Source of the DNA: Dactylorhiza incarnata
Taxonomy: Eukaryota > Streptophyta > Magnoliopsida > Asparagales > Orchidaceae
DNA: 64,000 bases
Reading direction: 5' to 3'
Assembly (NCBI GenBank): GCA_033032865.1
Contig: JAWHQI010000272.1
Coordinates: 434,001 to 498,000 of the forward strand
This document shows positions 36,123-47,301 of the stretch, one piece after another; position 1 is the first letter of the stretch, and every line of letters begins with the position of its first letter. A model generated the notes under the pieces. The model had not been told where the DNA came from. It saw only the letters and a program-made list of their open reading frames with translations, and did not search any database. The translations under genes were made by a program, and so were the position numbers.

Positions 36123-36554
36123 TTGAAATCTCATGAAAATAGGCCAATATCATTCTCATTCTTACATGACGTGCTTCTCGAGGGAGTCGCCGCGGGTGAG
36201 GTTCTGACGGGCACTCGCCCTCCAACTCATGGGAGGTCCGGTGCGGCGACCATGGACATCGTCGACCTGCTCGATTCCTATCCACGACCTGGTGAGTGGC
36301 CTGCCCTCATCCCTGCCGACTGGATCCCCTTGGACATTGATTTTCCAACTCTGTCGCCTCTAGCAGAGACCCTCCTCGCTACTCCTGGGAAGCACACCAC
36401 GCAAACAGGCTCGCCGGCTCCACCGGGCGAGACCATCCCCACCCCAGGATTTAGTTTCCTGGGCCAAAATAGCCTTGGAGTCTCGCTGCCCGGCGTTATC
36501 CGGATTGCCAGCAATGCGCCGCACCACCTGGCCTGGGGAAATTTGTCACGTTGA
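36123..36554 (+). CDS. candidate antisense ORF of K, truncated
   Basis: Open plus-strand frame of 143 codons. The part from an internal Met (MDIVDLLDSYPRPGEWPALI) is Pro-rich and hydrophilic. It lies downstream of the TATA and ATG at 35817-35900, on the strand opposite to K, and just before the point where D interrupts K. I do not recognise a domain. By position it would be the N-terminal part of a Tat-type antisense ORF; it could equally be a chance frame in GC-rich DNA. Confidence 0.35.
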   Translation: MKSHENRPISFSFLHDVLLEGVAAGEVLTGTRPPTHGRSGAATMDIVDLLDSYPRPGEWPALIPADWIPLDIDFPTLSPLAETLLATPGKHTTQTGSPAPPGETIPTPGFSFLGQNSLGVSLPGVIRIASNAPHHLAWGNLSR

Positions 36555-36586
36555 CCTACACTGAGGCCTTCCTGGGACAACCAAGT

Positions 36587-38329
36587 TGAAAGTGCATAGT
36601 GTGCCTCTGAGAATTCTCTAGAGGGAGGGGGGTGATTAGAGATTTAAAAGTATTCCTATTATAGTTGTGCAAATACAATAAACCAAAGTATTATGCTTCA
36701 CAAGATAAATCTCAGAATAAGGTTATTGCAGTTTGAGTAATAAAATAAAAGGCAGAAATTGAAATCTAATCTGTGAGGGACATCACAAAAAATTAGCAAC
36801 CAGAAGACACACAGAATTTTTTATAGAGGTTCCCCAAAATGTGGGTACTCCCCTCTTCTACCACCTGGTAGGGATGTACCATAGTGCCTGAGTCTTTTGG
36901 TAAGGAGACTCTTAGAACCACTGATCTTTTGACAAGGAGATCATGAACCACTGGATCTTTTGACAAGGAGATCATGAACCACTAGATCTTTTGATAAGGA
37001 GATCTTGAATCACCAGATCTTTTGGTAAGGAGATCTTGAACCACTAAATCCTTTGAAGAGGGATTAATAAAACTCTTTACAGAATGAGAAAGAAAGAGAA
37101 GGAAGAAAGTTGTAGGAATTCTGTTCTCAGAATTCTTGAGAAGACTGTATGAAGAACAACCTATTAGATGTTCCACAGGATCTGCTCTTGATTAACCCCT
37201 ACTTTAGATAGTGATGAATTGTAGGTGCTTTGTATGTCAGATCCTTTCGACTTCTGCTGATTGAGATCTGGCTGCTAAGAGATTGTGATGAAGAGCAGCT
37301 TTCAGATCCTCTGTTCTATTAGATAAAGAACATCAGAGCTTTCTTTTCTTTTCTCTTTTGTGTATTAGGGTTCCTGAGAGAGGGAGAAGGAGAGGAAGAC
37401 CTAGCAAGAAGGAAGACGGCTGATTGTGATTAATGCTGTATCTATTTCTGTCTTCTCTTCTCCTGTTATTCTCTCCATTCGATTTCAAATTTCTTTCCCT
37501 TTGTGGTATGCCCTGAAAAGGTAATCTGCCAATGACATTCTCTTTCTTTCCTCTTTAATTCTCGGCCTGTCCACCTACAAGTAATATGGTTCCAAGAAAC
37601 CTTGTCTCCTTCTTTAATGTTCCTTTCTATTTCAGGCAATTAATAAGCCGTTGGGGAACGGTCTTGAAGGATGTGGGCCACGAAAGCAGGATCAGAGAGA
37701 CAGCTGAAAAGATAAACTTTTATAGACTGTATTCGACGTAGCGTTGAATTCATTTCTTCTCTTATCGACGCAACTTTGAGTTCTTGTAGAAGCAACTTTT
37801 ATTTCATCTCTGCTCTGATTGAACTCGGCAAGTCGACGTTGCGTCTAAATCTTATCGATGTGTCCGTCGAGTTGATCTGCCTGGCTCTAAACTTCATCTT
37901 CTGCATCGAGATGAAGTCGACATTGTGTCGACTTTAGATGGCTTCGACAGATAACCTCTTCTGCGTTGAGTTGAAGTAGAACGTGCGTTGACTTCTCTAG
38001 TTACTCCGACAAGTCCCTGACCTCTACATCGATATTTATTCGACGTAACGTCGACTTGAGTTACTTCGACAAAAGGGTTGAATCGCTTGGACTTCTAGTC
38101 ACAGCAGTGTCGATATGGACTCGATGATGCATCGAATTCTATTCGATGCAAAAGTTAACTTAGCCCAATATTGCTTCCCTTGATCTAATCCTGACACCCT
38201 ATGTTGAGTGTGACATCCTAAGACATCTAATGACCAGATTACCCTCACTATACAATGGGTAATTCAAACCTAGTAGATAAAATCACTTTCATATAATTTA
38301 TTAAGTTAAATCACAGGGTTTTCCCAACA
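36587..38329 (-). repeat. 3' LTR of D
   Basis: LTR of 1743 bp, TGAAAGTGCA ... TTTTCCCAACA. The minus TATA (CTATAAAAG) is at 37716-37725. The U3 array of TCGACG/CGTCGA units at 37730-38160 includes perfect 8-bp arms AAGTCGAC/GTCGACTT at 37914-37934. A minisatellite with a 31-bp unit (core GATCTTTTGATAAGGAGATC) runs 36890-37055 in the transcribed part. Confidence 0.88.
36890..37055. repeat. 31-bp minisatellite in LTR of D
   Basis: Five to six tandem units around GATCTTTTGATAAGGAGATC; unit starts at 36923, 36954, 36985 and 37016 are exactly 31 bp apart. The flanking units are degenerate (GAGTCTTTTGGTAAGGAGAC, AATCCTTTGAAGAGGGATT). Confidence 0.9.
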
Positions 38330-38547
38330 ATCTCCCCCTATTTATCTTAACAAATTTTACAAATTTGAGTAAAGTGATTTTATACATTTCTTTGCATAAT
38401 CAAACATACATGCAATATAACATAGACACGAAGAGGAAACAACTGAAATTATAGACAACAGATTACCATATCAAGAAATTTTGTAGCATTGTTTTTCCTA
38501 CCAAATGTAATTCCACAAAAACCAATAATTCATCTGATACCTGAAGT

Positions 38548-40205
38548 TCAGAAATCCTTCTCAGGAGTTCTTCTCTTCCTGGAGAAGACTTTTGGAATTG
38601 TATACCTCTTGGCCATTCTCAATGGTGTATCTTCATCATCTTCAGGATCTTCAACATTAGTTTTATCCTTATAAAGCTCCCCCTGTGCTTGTGCATTCTG
38701 CTCAGCCTCCTGGGCAGCTTCCTGTGCAATATGTGTAACTTGATTTAGTAGATCTTCACTTGGAGGCACATCTTGGACAACTGTTGTAGCAACAACTTCT
38801 ATTTCTATATCTAGATTCCTCTGAATATCAGAAGCAGGCTCCCCCTGAACTGTAGGCTCCCCCTGAATCAGTGCATCCTGAAAGGTGATCACCTTGTCAG
38901 GAGCAGGCTCATTATCAGCATTGCCCTGATCCTGTCCACTCAAGTCAAGGACAGGTCTCTCTTCTTCTAAGATATTCTCCCCCTTCTTGACCTTGCTGGC
39001 CAGAGAGGTTAAGAACTCTTTTGAAATCATAGAGGAAGATATAAAATCTTTGAGGCTCTGAAAGGATCTTTGAAATCTTAACAACTCACCCTCCATCTGT
39101 GAGTGTTTTCTATCAAACTTTCTAACCTGAGAGGCCACTTGATCTGCAAATATGGAGGAGGTAATGGACACAGCCTTGGAAATGATCTGCTCAAGATCAA
39201 TTGTGGGTGGATGAGATGTAGATGGAGGAGGTGATGGAGGGAGCTCTTCTTGAATAAGGGTGAGAGGATGGTAAACATCAGGAGAGTAGTGAAATGATGG
39301 TGGTGGAGGTGGAGCAGATGGATGGTCTAGAATTTGGATGGATGGTGATAGATGGTTTGCAGAGGAAATGGCTTAGGTGATGAAGTGGATTAGAACTGTT
39401 GTTGTTGTTGTTGTTGCAGTTATTGTTGCTGTTGAGATAGGATGTCTTCCTGAGGATGATCTGTACCTTCCCTTTCTGAGTCTAATGGAGGAGGAGAAAT
39501 TTGAGCATGACTAGGCTTTGAGATTTGCCTGGTCCATTTGGAAAAGATTCCAATTGTAATCCTTTTTCCAAGAGGAATGAGCACTCCTTTTGACTTGCAG
39601 ATATCTGGATAGTGTTTGAAGAGTACTTTGCTCATTATTCTCATATATGCATTCTTCTTTTGGGAGTACTTATGCTCAATCATCTTTAGTAGGCATCTTC
39701 CCCAATTGATCTTCTTCTTTAGAACAAGAGATCCCATAATCTGCAGCTGTTGCTTTGGAACAGCATCCCATGCAAAAATCTTACACAACAATACCTTTCC
39801 TACTATATCTGCCAGGAATCTGTATTCTTCTCCAAGATCCATTTTCTTCAGATTGATAGGCTTGTCCTTCTTAAACTTTATCAGTTCCAGGAACCTCTTA
39901 ATCTCATCCCCTATTAGTTCATTTGACTCATCCCCTGTCTGAAGATCATATGTTTGGTTTAGCAATTCCTCTGTTATCAATACATCAGTGTCATATATTT
40001 TCCCTTTGATGTAACCATACTCTCCTCTCTGAAAACTATCTTTAAATTTAGTCAGTTCGATATCCAGGATTTTGCATCTTGTGGAGATAAGCTTCGTCAG
40101 ACCAGCCTCTTGAAACAATCCAAGAATGGCTTTGAAACTTTCTGCCGCTGCACTGAAGGAGTCCACGTCCACATCAAACCCTGAGTTGACTTTGGGAGGA
40201 GCCAT
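38548..40205 (-). pseudogene. env-like ORF3 of D
   Basis: Starts at ATG 40203-40205 (MAPPKVNSGFDVDVDSFS). The first 261 codons, to 39420, are open and rich in Lys and Glu, ending in a CAA/CAG poly-Gln run. After a stop and frame change the frame 39171-38548 (207 codons) continues with a coiled-coil part, an acidic Gln-rich part and a basic tail (RKRRTPEKDF). The N-terminal part is of the same type as the ORF3 start in I (34690) and may match the plant-transposon-protein domain known from such elements; not checked. The leader upstream has a CT repeat (40236-40252) typical of plant 5' UTRs. Confidence 0.75.
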
Positions 40206-40370
40206 CTATTTGGATTTACCTGCAGAGTCAAAGGGAGAGAGAGAGAGAGAGAGGAGCACAGGAAAGCTGGAGAAAAGGAGAGCAAGAGAGCAAGAGGAAG
40301 AGAATTTGAAAGCATAAATGTTTCGACTTAGTAATTGTTTAAAAGTAGATGAATCGCCACTACTTAGTGT

Positions 40371-40647
40371 TTAGGTCGACGCACCTAGTGTGTGGGGAGG
40401 AGTCTCACCCAGCTTTTCCCCCTCCCTGATGGCACGAATTTTTGTATCCCAATCTCTAATTAGAGATCTAAGGAATTTATCATTCAGCTCATAATTGTTG
40501 AAGACCCTCCCATAGGTCCTCAGCTCATTAACCACCTTGAAGAATCTTTCATAGCAATCAGCTATGCTTTCCAAGCTGTGTTGCCTGAAGGCTTCATATT
40601 CCTAGCTAAGGAGGGATTTCCTATCATCCTTCACTTCATCAGTACCT
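40371..40647 (-). pseudogene. copia gag, C-terminal piece of the D chimera
   Basis: Continuation of the gag interrupted by B: ESIADCYERFFKVVNELRTY and on to SLIRDWDTKIRAIRE, a standard UBN2-type gag. One in-frame TAG is near 40604. The frame matches the piece beyond B (46977-47301) across the insertion. It ends in unrelated sequence near 40380 where it meets the ORF3 leader of D; the gag knuckle and all of pol are missing. Confidence 0.85.
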
Positions 40648-41728
40648 TGTTAAAATTTTTTATTTAAGTCGTTTAGGAATAAGAAGGAGTTGCATCAACT
40701 GAGTTATAGCCAAACAACCACAATGCCACACATCAACACAATAGACTTTATTGAATCACAAAACTTGATTACAGTGCGAGGTATACATGGCGATACATGA
40801 TTCATAAGAATCATGAAGGAGAGAAGAACAAAACACACCAAAAAACAAAACTGGCGGCTTGACAAGCAGAGACCGCACAGACCGCTGAACTCCAGAGATC
40901 GCCCGGCTTGACCTGAGATCGTACGAACAGAAAACAGACAGGATGCCTGCACTGCAAGACCGCCACCTCAGACCGCACGAACTGGAGCTAATTGAATTGA
41001 ACGAAGAACAGAAGCTGTCGCCAGACCGCAACTCAGATCGCCTAACCGTTGAAGGTCGCCTGATCGCTGAGCTCGCTGCGAACAGCACAAGAACAACATA
41101 AACCAGTCCGCAGAAAAGCCACTGCCAAACTGTTTATTCAAGCCGCTTGGAAATCACCAAGGAAGGAGACTGCAACCTGCTGACCGCAAACAGTTCTCCT
41201 TATGAATGACGGGCCATGCACCCCTATTTATAGGCAACAAGACGGATGGAGTCACCACCGAAGAGAGGTACAGTCACCACCCGTCAGATCGCCAGCGGTC
41301 TCACAAAGCAGACCGCGCGATCACACCACTTGGACAACATTTTGTCCAAGACTGCAGATCAGCAGCAGACCGCGCACAGGCCGCGCAAACACAAGACCGC
41401 GCATAAGCCGTGCGGACACAAGAACACTCCTTCCTCAGATCACCAGGAGCAAACCAAGAACATCTGGCCGACTTCAGACAAGTTTCCAGACTAACCTGCA
41501 TAAGCCGCCCGGTCACAGCGGTTACACAAGAACAGACCGCTCGATCTTCTTACAAAGGAGCAAGACCGAGCAGACCGGAAAGAGACCGGAACAAGCTAAA
41601 ATAAACCGGCCAACCAGTAGACCTCTAGAACCAGACCGACAGTGCACCATCATAGAGACCGCGCGGTCTCTGCGTTCACCAAAAGTCAGACCGCCGGTCA
41701 CCTTCCACTTCACTTCAACATTTCAACA
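40648..41728 (-). repeat. 3' LTR of B
   Basis: LTR of 1081 bp, TGTTAAAATT ... TTTCAACA. The minus TATA (CCTATAAATAG) is at 41224-41233. U3 upstream of it is dense in GACCGC/GCGGTC, with a perfect 18-bp palindrome AGAGACCGCGCGGTCTCT at 41654-41671. The sense stop of pol (41723-41725) lies inside its first bases. Large plus-strand frames here, such as 41202-41924, are spurious. Confidence 0.94.
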
Positions 41729-44700
41729 CTCCCCCTTGAAGTGGGAAGTGGAAACTAGCCCAAGTAAACTCCGCAACCGAGTAAACGGTCCCTTTGCCAG
41801 CGGCTTTGTGAAGATGTCTGCAACATTGTCCGCACTCCGAACATGCTCGACCATAAGAGATCCTCCCAACACCTTTTCACGAATGAAATGGTGCTCAATC
41901 TCAATATGCTTAGTTCTTACGTGACAAACTGGATTATGAACCAGCTTGAGAGCACTCTCATTATCTTCGCGTAGCATAGTGGGACCTCGAACCTCCTCAT
42001 GAACGTCCTACACCAGCCTCCTGAGCCAAACGGCTTCCTGAGCTGCCAAGTCCAAAGCCTTGTATTCCGCTTCTGTGGTAGATACAGACACCGAGTCCTG
42101 CTTTTTGCTGCACCAAGAAATAGCTGTGGGGCCCGCCATAAAGACAAAACCAGACGTTGATCTCCGATCATCCACGTCTCCCCCATAATCAGCATCCATG
42201 TATCCAAGCAACTCCAAGCTTGACCCTCTCCTATATAGGAGACCCAAATCAAAGGTCGACTTCACATATTTCAAAGTTCCTTTAGCCGCCAGAAGATGAG
42301 GCTTCCGTGGTTCCGCCATGTACCGACTCACTTTGCCAACTGCATAAGCAATATCTGGCCTCCTGATCGTCAAGCAGATCAAGCTCCCAACCAGAGCTCG
42401 GAAAACCAACGGTTCAGATAGAACTCTCCCTTCATCCTTCTGAAGTTTATGATGTTGTTCCAGAGGTATAGAGTTGTTCTTCCCTTCCTCCATGCCGAAT
42501 CATTGAACGACCCGCTCCGCATATCCAGCCTGAGAAACGAACACTCCTCTCTCCCGCCTCCGAACCTTGAGTCCAAGGAAATGGTGAAGCTCACCCAGAT
42601 CCTTCATCTCAAACCTGATAGCAAGCTCGGCTCTCAGCCTTGCTACTGCCTCCTTCGAATTCCCGGTGACAATCATGTCATCCACATACAGCAGAACAAT
42701 AACTCGAAGCACCCCCTCCTTCTTGATGAACAAGCTAGAATCAGAGTCTGAAGCAAAGAACCCGCAGAATAGAAGATACTCCGTGATCTTTCCATACCAC
42801 GCCTGAGGCGCTTGCTTCAACCCATACAGGGCTTTCTTCAGTTTGCAGATGTAGTCCGGACAATCCTCCGAGATGAAGCACGGTGGTTGGATTATGAAGT
42901 TATCCTTGTCAATCTCTCCGTATAAGATAGCATTCTTCACAACGAGCTGCCAAATCTCCCATCCACTAGACGCCGCCAAAGCAATAACAAAACGAACCGA
43001 AGTCATCTTTGCCACTGGACTGAACGTCTCATCATAATCTTCTCCCTACTGCTGTGAGAACCCGCGAGCCACAAGGCGAGCCTTGTATTGCTCGATCATG
43101 TCGTCATCTTTCTTCTTGAGTTTATAAACCCATTTGCATGTCACAGGGGTAATGCCCTTGGGCCTAGGCACTAGAGACCAAGTCTCATTCTTCTTGAGAG
43201 CATCCATCGCCTCCTGCATAGCAATGTCCCACTGCTTCACGCCTTGGGCCTTCTCAAAGCTCGACGGCTCCCTCTCATCCAAGGGACCAGCAAAGAAACA
43301 TGAGACAAAGCTCACCATGTTTCCTCCTGTGTAACGATCAGGTGGCTTGATAGTCCTCTTCGACCTCCTAAGAGGTTGCTCCTGACTAACCACCTCCTCA
43401 GCTACTTCTTCTATGCTAGCTCCTCTACCAGATGAACTTGGAGCATCGCTCCCCCTGCTTCCAGAACCTGAAGCCTCCATCTCTGAGCTTGACGCAGCTG
43501 GAGCTTCTAGTGAAACAGGCAACTCCACTTGAATTTTTTCCGCAGCCTTCCCTTCTTCATCAACCCTGCTCTCTGGTTGTTCAACTCCTGAACTCCCCTT
43601 GTAGGAAGTCACCTCATCGAACACCACATCCCGAGATACCACTGATCTCCGTGTCTCAGGATCCATGCATCTCCATCCCTTCTTTCGCTCATCATATCCA
43701 ACAAAGACTAGCTTCCTTGCTTTCGCATCTAGCTTTGTCCGAAGAGCATCAGGAATATGCACATAACAGGTTGACCCGAACACCCGAAGGTGTGCAACAC
43801 TCGGCTTCTCCTTGAACATCAATTCATGAGGGGTCTTCATGTTGATAGGACTTAGAGGCATCCTGTTGATGACTTATGCCGCACAAGACATTCCCTCCGC
43901 CCAAAAGGACTTTGGGATACTCTTGGCATGAAGCCAACATTTGCAGGTTTCCGTCAGATGACGGATCTTCCTCTCTGCAATGCCATTTTGCTGTGGAGTA
44001 TGGGCACAAGTGAGCTCTCTCCAGACGTCGTGCTTCCTGCAAAAACTTGAGAACTCACCAGAGGTGAACTCCCCACCATTGTCAGTCCTCAATTTTTTCA
44101 CCCGCAGGCCTAACCGACCTTCCACCAGCTCCTTGAACTCCACGAACTTCGCAAAGGCTTCCGACTTCTCTTTCAGAAAATATACCCAGACATATCTGGT
44201 ATTATCGTCAATCAACACCAATATACATTTGTTGCCTCCAAGGCTTGGGGTGGCAGTTGGTCCCATCAAATCACCGTGAATGCACTCCAACGGTGCTTTG
44301 CATCTTGTTTGCGATTTATCAAATGGAAGTCGATGAGACTTACCAAACTGACATCCCGCACAAATATGACCATCTCCATAGGAGGACAAGCTAGGCAAGC
44401 CCTTGACAAGGCCCCTTACCGCCATAGCCTTCAATTTGTCCATGCCTACATGCCCCAACCTTTCATGCCAAATAGTTGCGCTATCATTGGTCTTCATCTT
44501 GTCAACATAGGTACTTGTCGATAAAATGAACAAGTCCTTCACCCGCTTTCCAACATGAATGACATCTCCCTTTATCTCCGGTTGAGTTTTAAGAAACTTC
44601 ACTTCTGTTGGGCCAAACAGAACGTGATAACCGGCATCGACCGCATTGGTCACAGAGAAGAGATTCTTCTTCATACCTGGCACGTGATAAACACTCCTTA

Positions 44701-45808
44701 ATGTGAGTGGACCCTTATCACTGCTCAGAGAGACAACACCTTCTTGTTCTACTGCATGAACAGAACTATCAATCGTAATGATTGCATCGTTACCTGAGTA
44801 AGGCGCCAAAGAAGAGAACTTTGATTCATCCCCGGTGAGGTGATGCCCACACCCTGAATCCACGATCCAATCCTCTTCGAAGTTGATGGCAGCCAAGGCC
44901 TTAACGGGCATGGCCGTCATATTGGCCACAAAGGCTCCTCCCCATCCAGCTTCATCTGACTTTGGCTTCTCCTTCTCCGCTGCATGTCTTGGCTGAAGAT
45001 TAACCCGGCAATCCTTCTTGAAGTGGCCAGTCTTATTGCACCTGAAGCACCTTGGTCCCTCTCCCTTCTTCTTCCCATCAGACTTGGGAACATAACCCCT
45101 ATCCTGCTGACCTGAAGTAGAGGGTCCATCATGACCTGGCTTCTTCTTCTCCCACTTCTTCTTCTTCTTCCAGAGAACAACACATCACTATCTCCCCCAG
45201 AGATAGAAGTCCCCGCCATCTGTCTTGCCAAACTTTCTTGCGAAGCAAGTAGGTTTTCCAGCTCCAACAGAGATGGCTGATTTGCCCAACCCTGAACTGA
45301 CGTCACAAAGGCAAGATACTCCTTTCACAACCCGCGGATGATATGCCTCTTCAGTTTTTCCTCCGAGATGGGCTCATCAGGGTCCAATGCAGAAATCTCT
45401 GTTGTGAGGTTCTTCATCTTGAGAAAGAAGGTAGAGATAGAAAGATCACCTTGAGATGCCTTCGCCAACTCATTTTCAAGAAACTGTAGCCGAGCTACAT
45501 TTCTCTTATTGAACAGCCCGTCCAATGACATCCAAATCTCAGCCGCAGATTTACATCCAATGATGTGATCGAATAGCTCTGGTGAGATAGCCCTCTTGAG
45601 TGTGAACTCTGCCTTTGCATTAGTCCTCCTCCAAAGTCTCACCTCTGCCATATTATCTCCTGCTAGAAAGATTTCTTGTGTCTTCTCCTCAAACTATCTC
45701 CCATAGATCCTCGCCAAGTAAGTAACTCTCCAAACACGACCTCCATTTCTTGTAGTTAGTCGATGTGAGGAGTTCAATACCAAGCCCTCTTGCGTATCCA
45801 ACTTCCAT
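41723..45808 (-). pseudogene. copia gag-pol of B, complete but broken
   Basis: Single polyprotein from ATG 45806-45808 to a stop at 41723-41725. Gag about 45808-45150; CCHC knuckle near 45020-45052; protease Asp-Ser-Gly near 44870; integrase HHCC and Asp/Asp/Glu core (IHGDLMG, RTDNGGEF, NGIAERK) 44600-44000; reverse transcriptase about 43050-42500 with YVDD; RNase H with DADYGG, TEAEY and REDNES about 42490-41720. Breaks: 2-bp deletion near 45685, TGA near 45333, 1-bp deletion near 45170, TAA near 43876, TAG at 43046-43048, TGA at 42500-42502, TAG at 42008-42010. All catalytic residues I could look for are present, so decay followed a functional ancestor. Confidence 0.95.
41729..41745 (-). 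other. polypurine tract of B
   Basis: Minus strand CCCACTTCAAGGGGGAG directly before the LTR start TGTTGAAATG. Confidence 0.85.
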
Positions 45809-45884
45809 GGCAAACTATGTGGTCTCTTCTTCACAAAGACGATGGCAACTCAAGTTGAACACTGCTTATCCACTCCAACAACCT

Positions 45885-45897
45885 ACCTCTGATACCA
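45885..45897 (-). other. primer-binding site of B (iMet type)
   Basis: Minus strand TGGTATCAGAGGT directly after the 5' LTR; copy A has TGGTATCAAAGCT at the same place. Confidence 0.88.
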
Positions 45898-46976
45898 TGT
45901 TAAAATTTTTGATTTGAGTCGTTTAGGAGTAAGCAGGAGTTGCATCAACTGAGTTATAGCCAAACAACCACAACGCCACACAGCAACACAATAGACTTTA
46001 TTGAATCACAAAACTTGATTACAGTGCGAGGTATACATGGCGAGACATGATTCATAAGAATCACGAAAGAGAGAAGAACAAAACACACCAAAAAACAAAA
46101 CTGGCGGCTTGACAAGCAGAGACCGCACAGACCGCTGAACTCCAGAGATCACCTAGTTTGACCTGAGATCGTACGAACAGAAAATAGATAGGATGCCTGC
46201 ACTGCAAGACCGCCACCTCAGACTGCACGAACTGGAGCTAATTGAATTGAACGAAGAACAGAAGCTGTCGCCAGACCGCAACTCAGATCACTTAACCGCT
46301 AAAGGTCGCCTGTTCGCTGAGCTCATTGAGAACAGCACAAGAACAACATAAACCAGTCCGCAGACAAGCCGCTGCCGAACTGTTTATTCAAGCCGCTGGG
46401 AAATCACCAAGGAAGGAGACCGCAACCTGCTGTCCGCAAACAGTTCTCCTTATGAATGACGGGCCTTGCACCCCTATTTATAGGCGACAAGACGGATGTC
46501 GTCACCGCCGAAGAGAGGTACAGTCACCACCCATCAGATCGCCAGCGGTCTCACAAAGCAGACCGCGCGATCACACCACTTGGACAACATTCTTTCCAAG
46601 ACCGCAGATCAGCAGCAGACCACGCACAGGCCGCGCGAACACAAGACCGCACACAAGCCGTGCGGAAACAAGAACACTCCTTCCTCAGATCACCAAGAGC
46701 AAACCAAGAACATCTAGCCGACTTCAGACAAGTCTCCAGACTAACCCGCATAAGCCACCCGGTCACAGCGGTTACACAAGAACAGACCTCCCGGTCTTCT
46801 TACAAAGGAGCAAGACTGACCAAGCAGAGCAGACCGGAACAAGCTAGAACAAACCGGCCAACCAGCATACTGCTAGAACAAGGCCGGCAGTGCACCATCA
46901 TAGAGACCGCGCGATCTCTGCGGTCAGCAAAAGTCAGACCGTTGGTCACCTTCCACTTCACTTCAACATTTCAACA
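45898..46976 (-). repeat. 5' LTR of B
   Basis: LTR of 1079 bp, close to 40648-41728 but with scattered, mostly C/T and G/A differences; for example the 18-bp palindrome is broken by one G to A near 46910. The minus TATA is at 46474-46483. Confidence 0.94.
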
Positions 46977-47301
46977 TACTTTCCATATACACTATAAGTG
47001 TATCATACATGTCTTTGGTTGTCTCATAGTGCACCAAATTTTGGAAGGTGGAATCATCAATTTCATTTAATATAATGTTTTGTGCTCTCTTATCCATAGT
47101 AGTAAGTGCAATTTCATCCTTGTTCATTTCAGCATAGGTCTTGGGCACCTGCCTAGTTGGATCTATAGTGGAGGCTTTTAGGAAGACAAAGGGACATTCC
47201 TTTACTGTGATGTATATCCTAGGGTCAGAGGCTTCCATAAATAGCCTTACCCTTTGCTTCCATATGCCAAAGGTCTCCTTTCTGCATATGGGCAATTTCA
47301 T
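46977..47301 (-). pseudogene. copia gag, N-terminal piece of the D chimera
   Basis: Begins at ATG 47299-47301 (MKLPICRKETFGIWKQRVRL) and runs open to the B insertion; the frame is also open upstream to the PBS. It is a UBN2-type gag with the usual Trp-Lys core and a DIYDTL-like segment (KDMYDTLIVYME). It continues on the other side of B at 40647 in the same frame once one copy of the target duplication is ignored. Confidence 0.85.

Larger units (their letters stand above)
34881..36586 (-). mobile_element. gypsy element K, 3' end fragment
   Basis: Minus-strand gypsy fragment inserted in element I upstream of its ORF3 leader and cut at 36587 by the LTR of D. It comprises an LTR (from 34881) and then, on the opposite strand, a candidate promoter and ORF (35817-36554). 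That layout is the 3' end of Tat-type gypsy elements, where an antisense gene lies between pol and the 3' LTR. Element M has the same arrangement in mirror image. Confidence 0.6.
36587..40380 (-). mobile_element. SIRE-type element D, 3' part of chimera
   Basis: Minus-strand copia 3' end: LTR 36587-38329, polypurine tract 38330-38341 and ORF3 38548-40205 with its leader. Just upstream, at about 40330-40380, it joins directly to a gag fragment that belongs with the LTR at 47414-48214 of a different LTR family. Pol is absent. The whole is therefore a recombination or deletion chimera. Confidence 0.75.
40648..46976 (-). mobile_element. complete copia element B
   Basis: Full-length minus-strand Ty1/copia element of 6329 bp with LTRs 40648-41728 and 45898-46976, an iMet PBS, gag-pol and a polypurine tract. 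Flanking pentamers tacct (40643-40647) and tactt (46977-46981) are a target-site duplication with one change. It interrupts the gag of the surrounding SIRE-type chimera without frame loss. It is a sibling of element A at the left edge. Several nonsense codons and small deletions make it inactive. Confidence 0.96.

Noticed and set aside
36278..36580. 100-codon minus-strand frame (Gly/Pro/Arg-rich)
   Set aside because: Shadow of the GC-rich plus-strand frame 36123-36554; no domain or start context seen.
41202..47070. Long plus-strand frames in the LTRs of B (41202-41924, 46326-46847, 46456-47070)
   Set aside because: They lie in the GACCGC-rich U3, opposite to the element, exist in both LTRs in different frames and read as Arg/Thr/Pro-rich nonsense.
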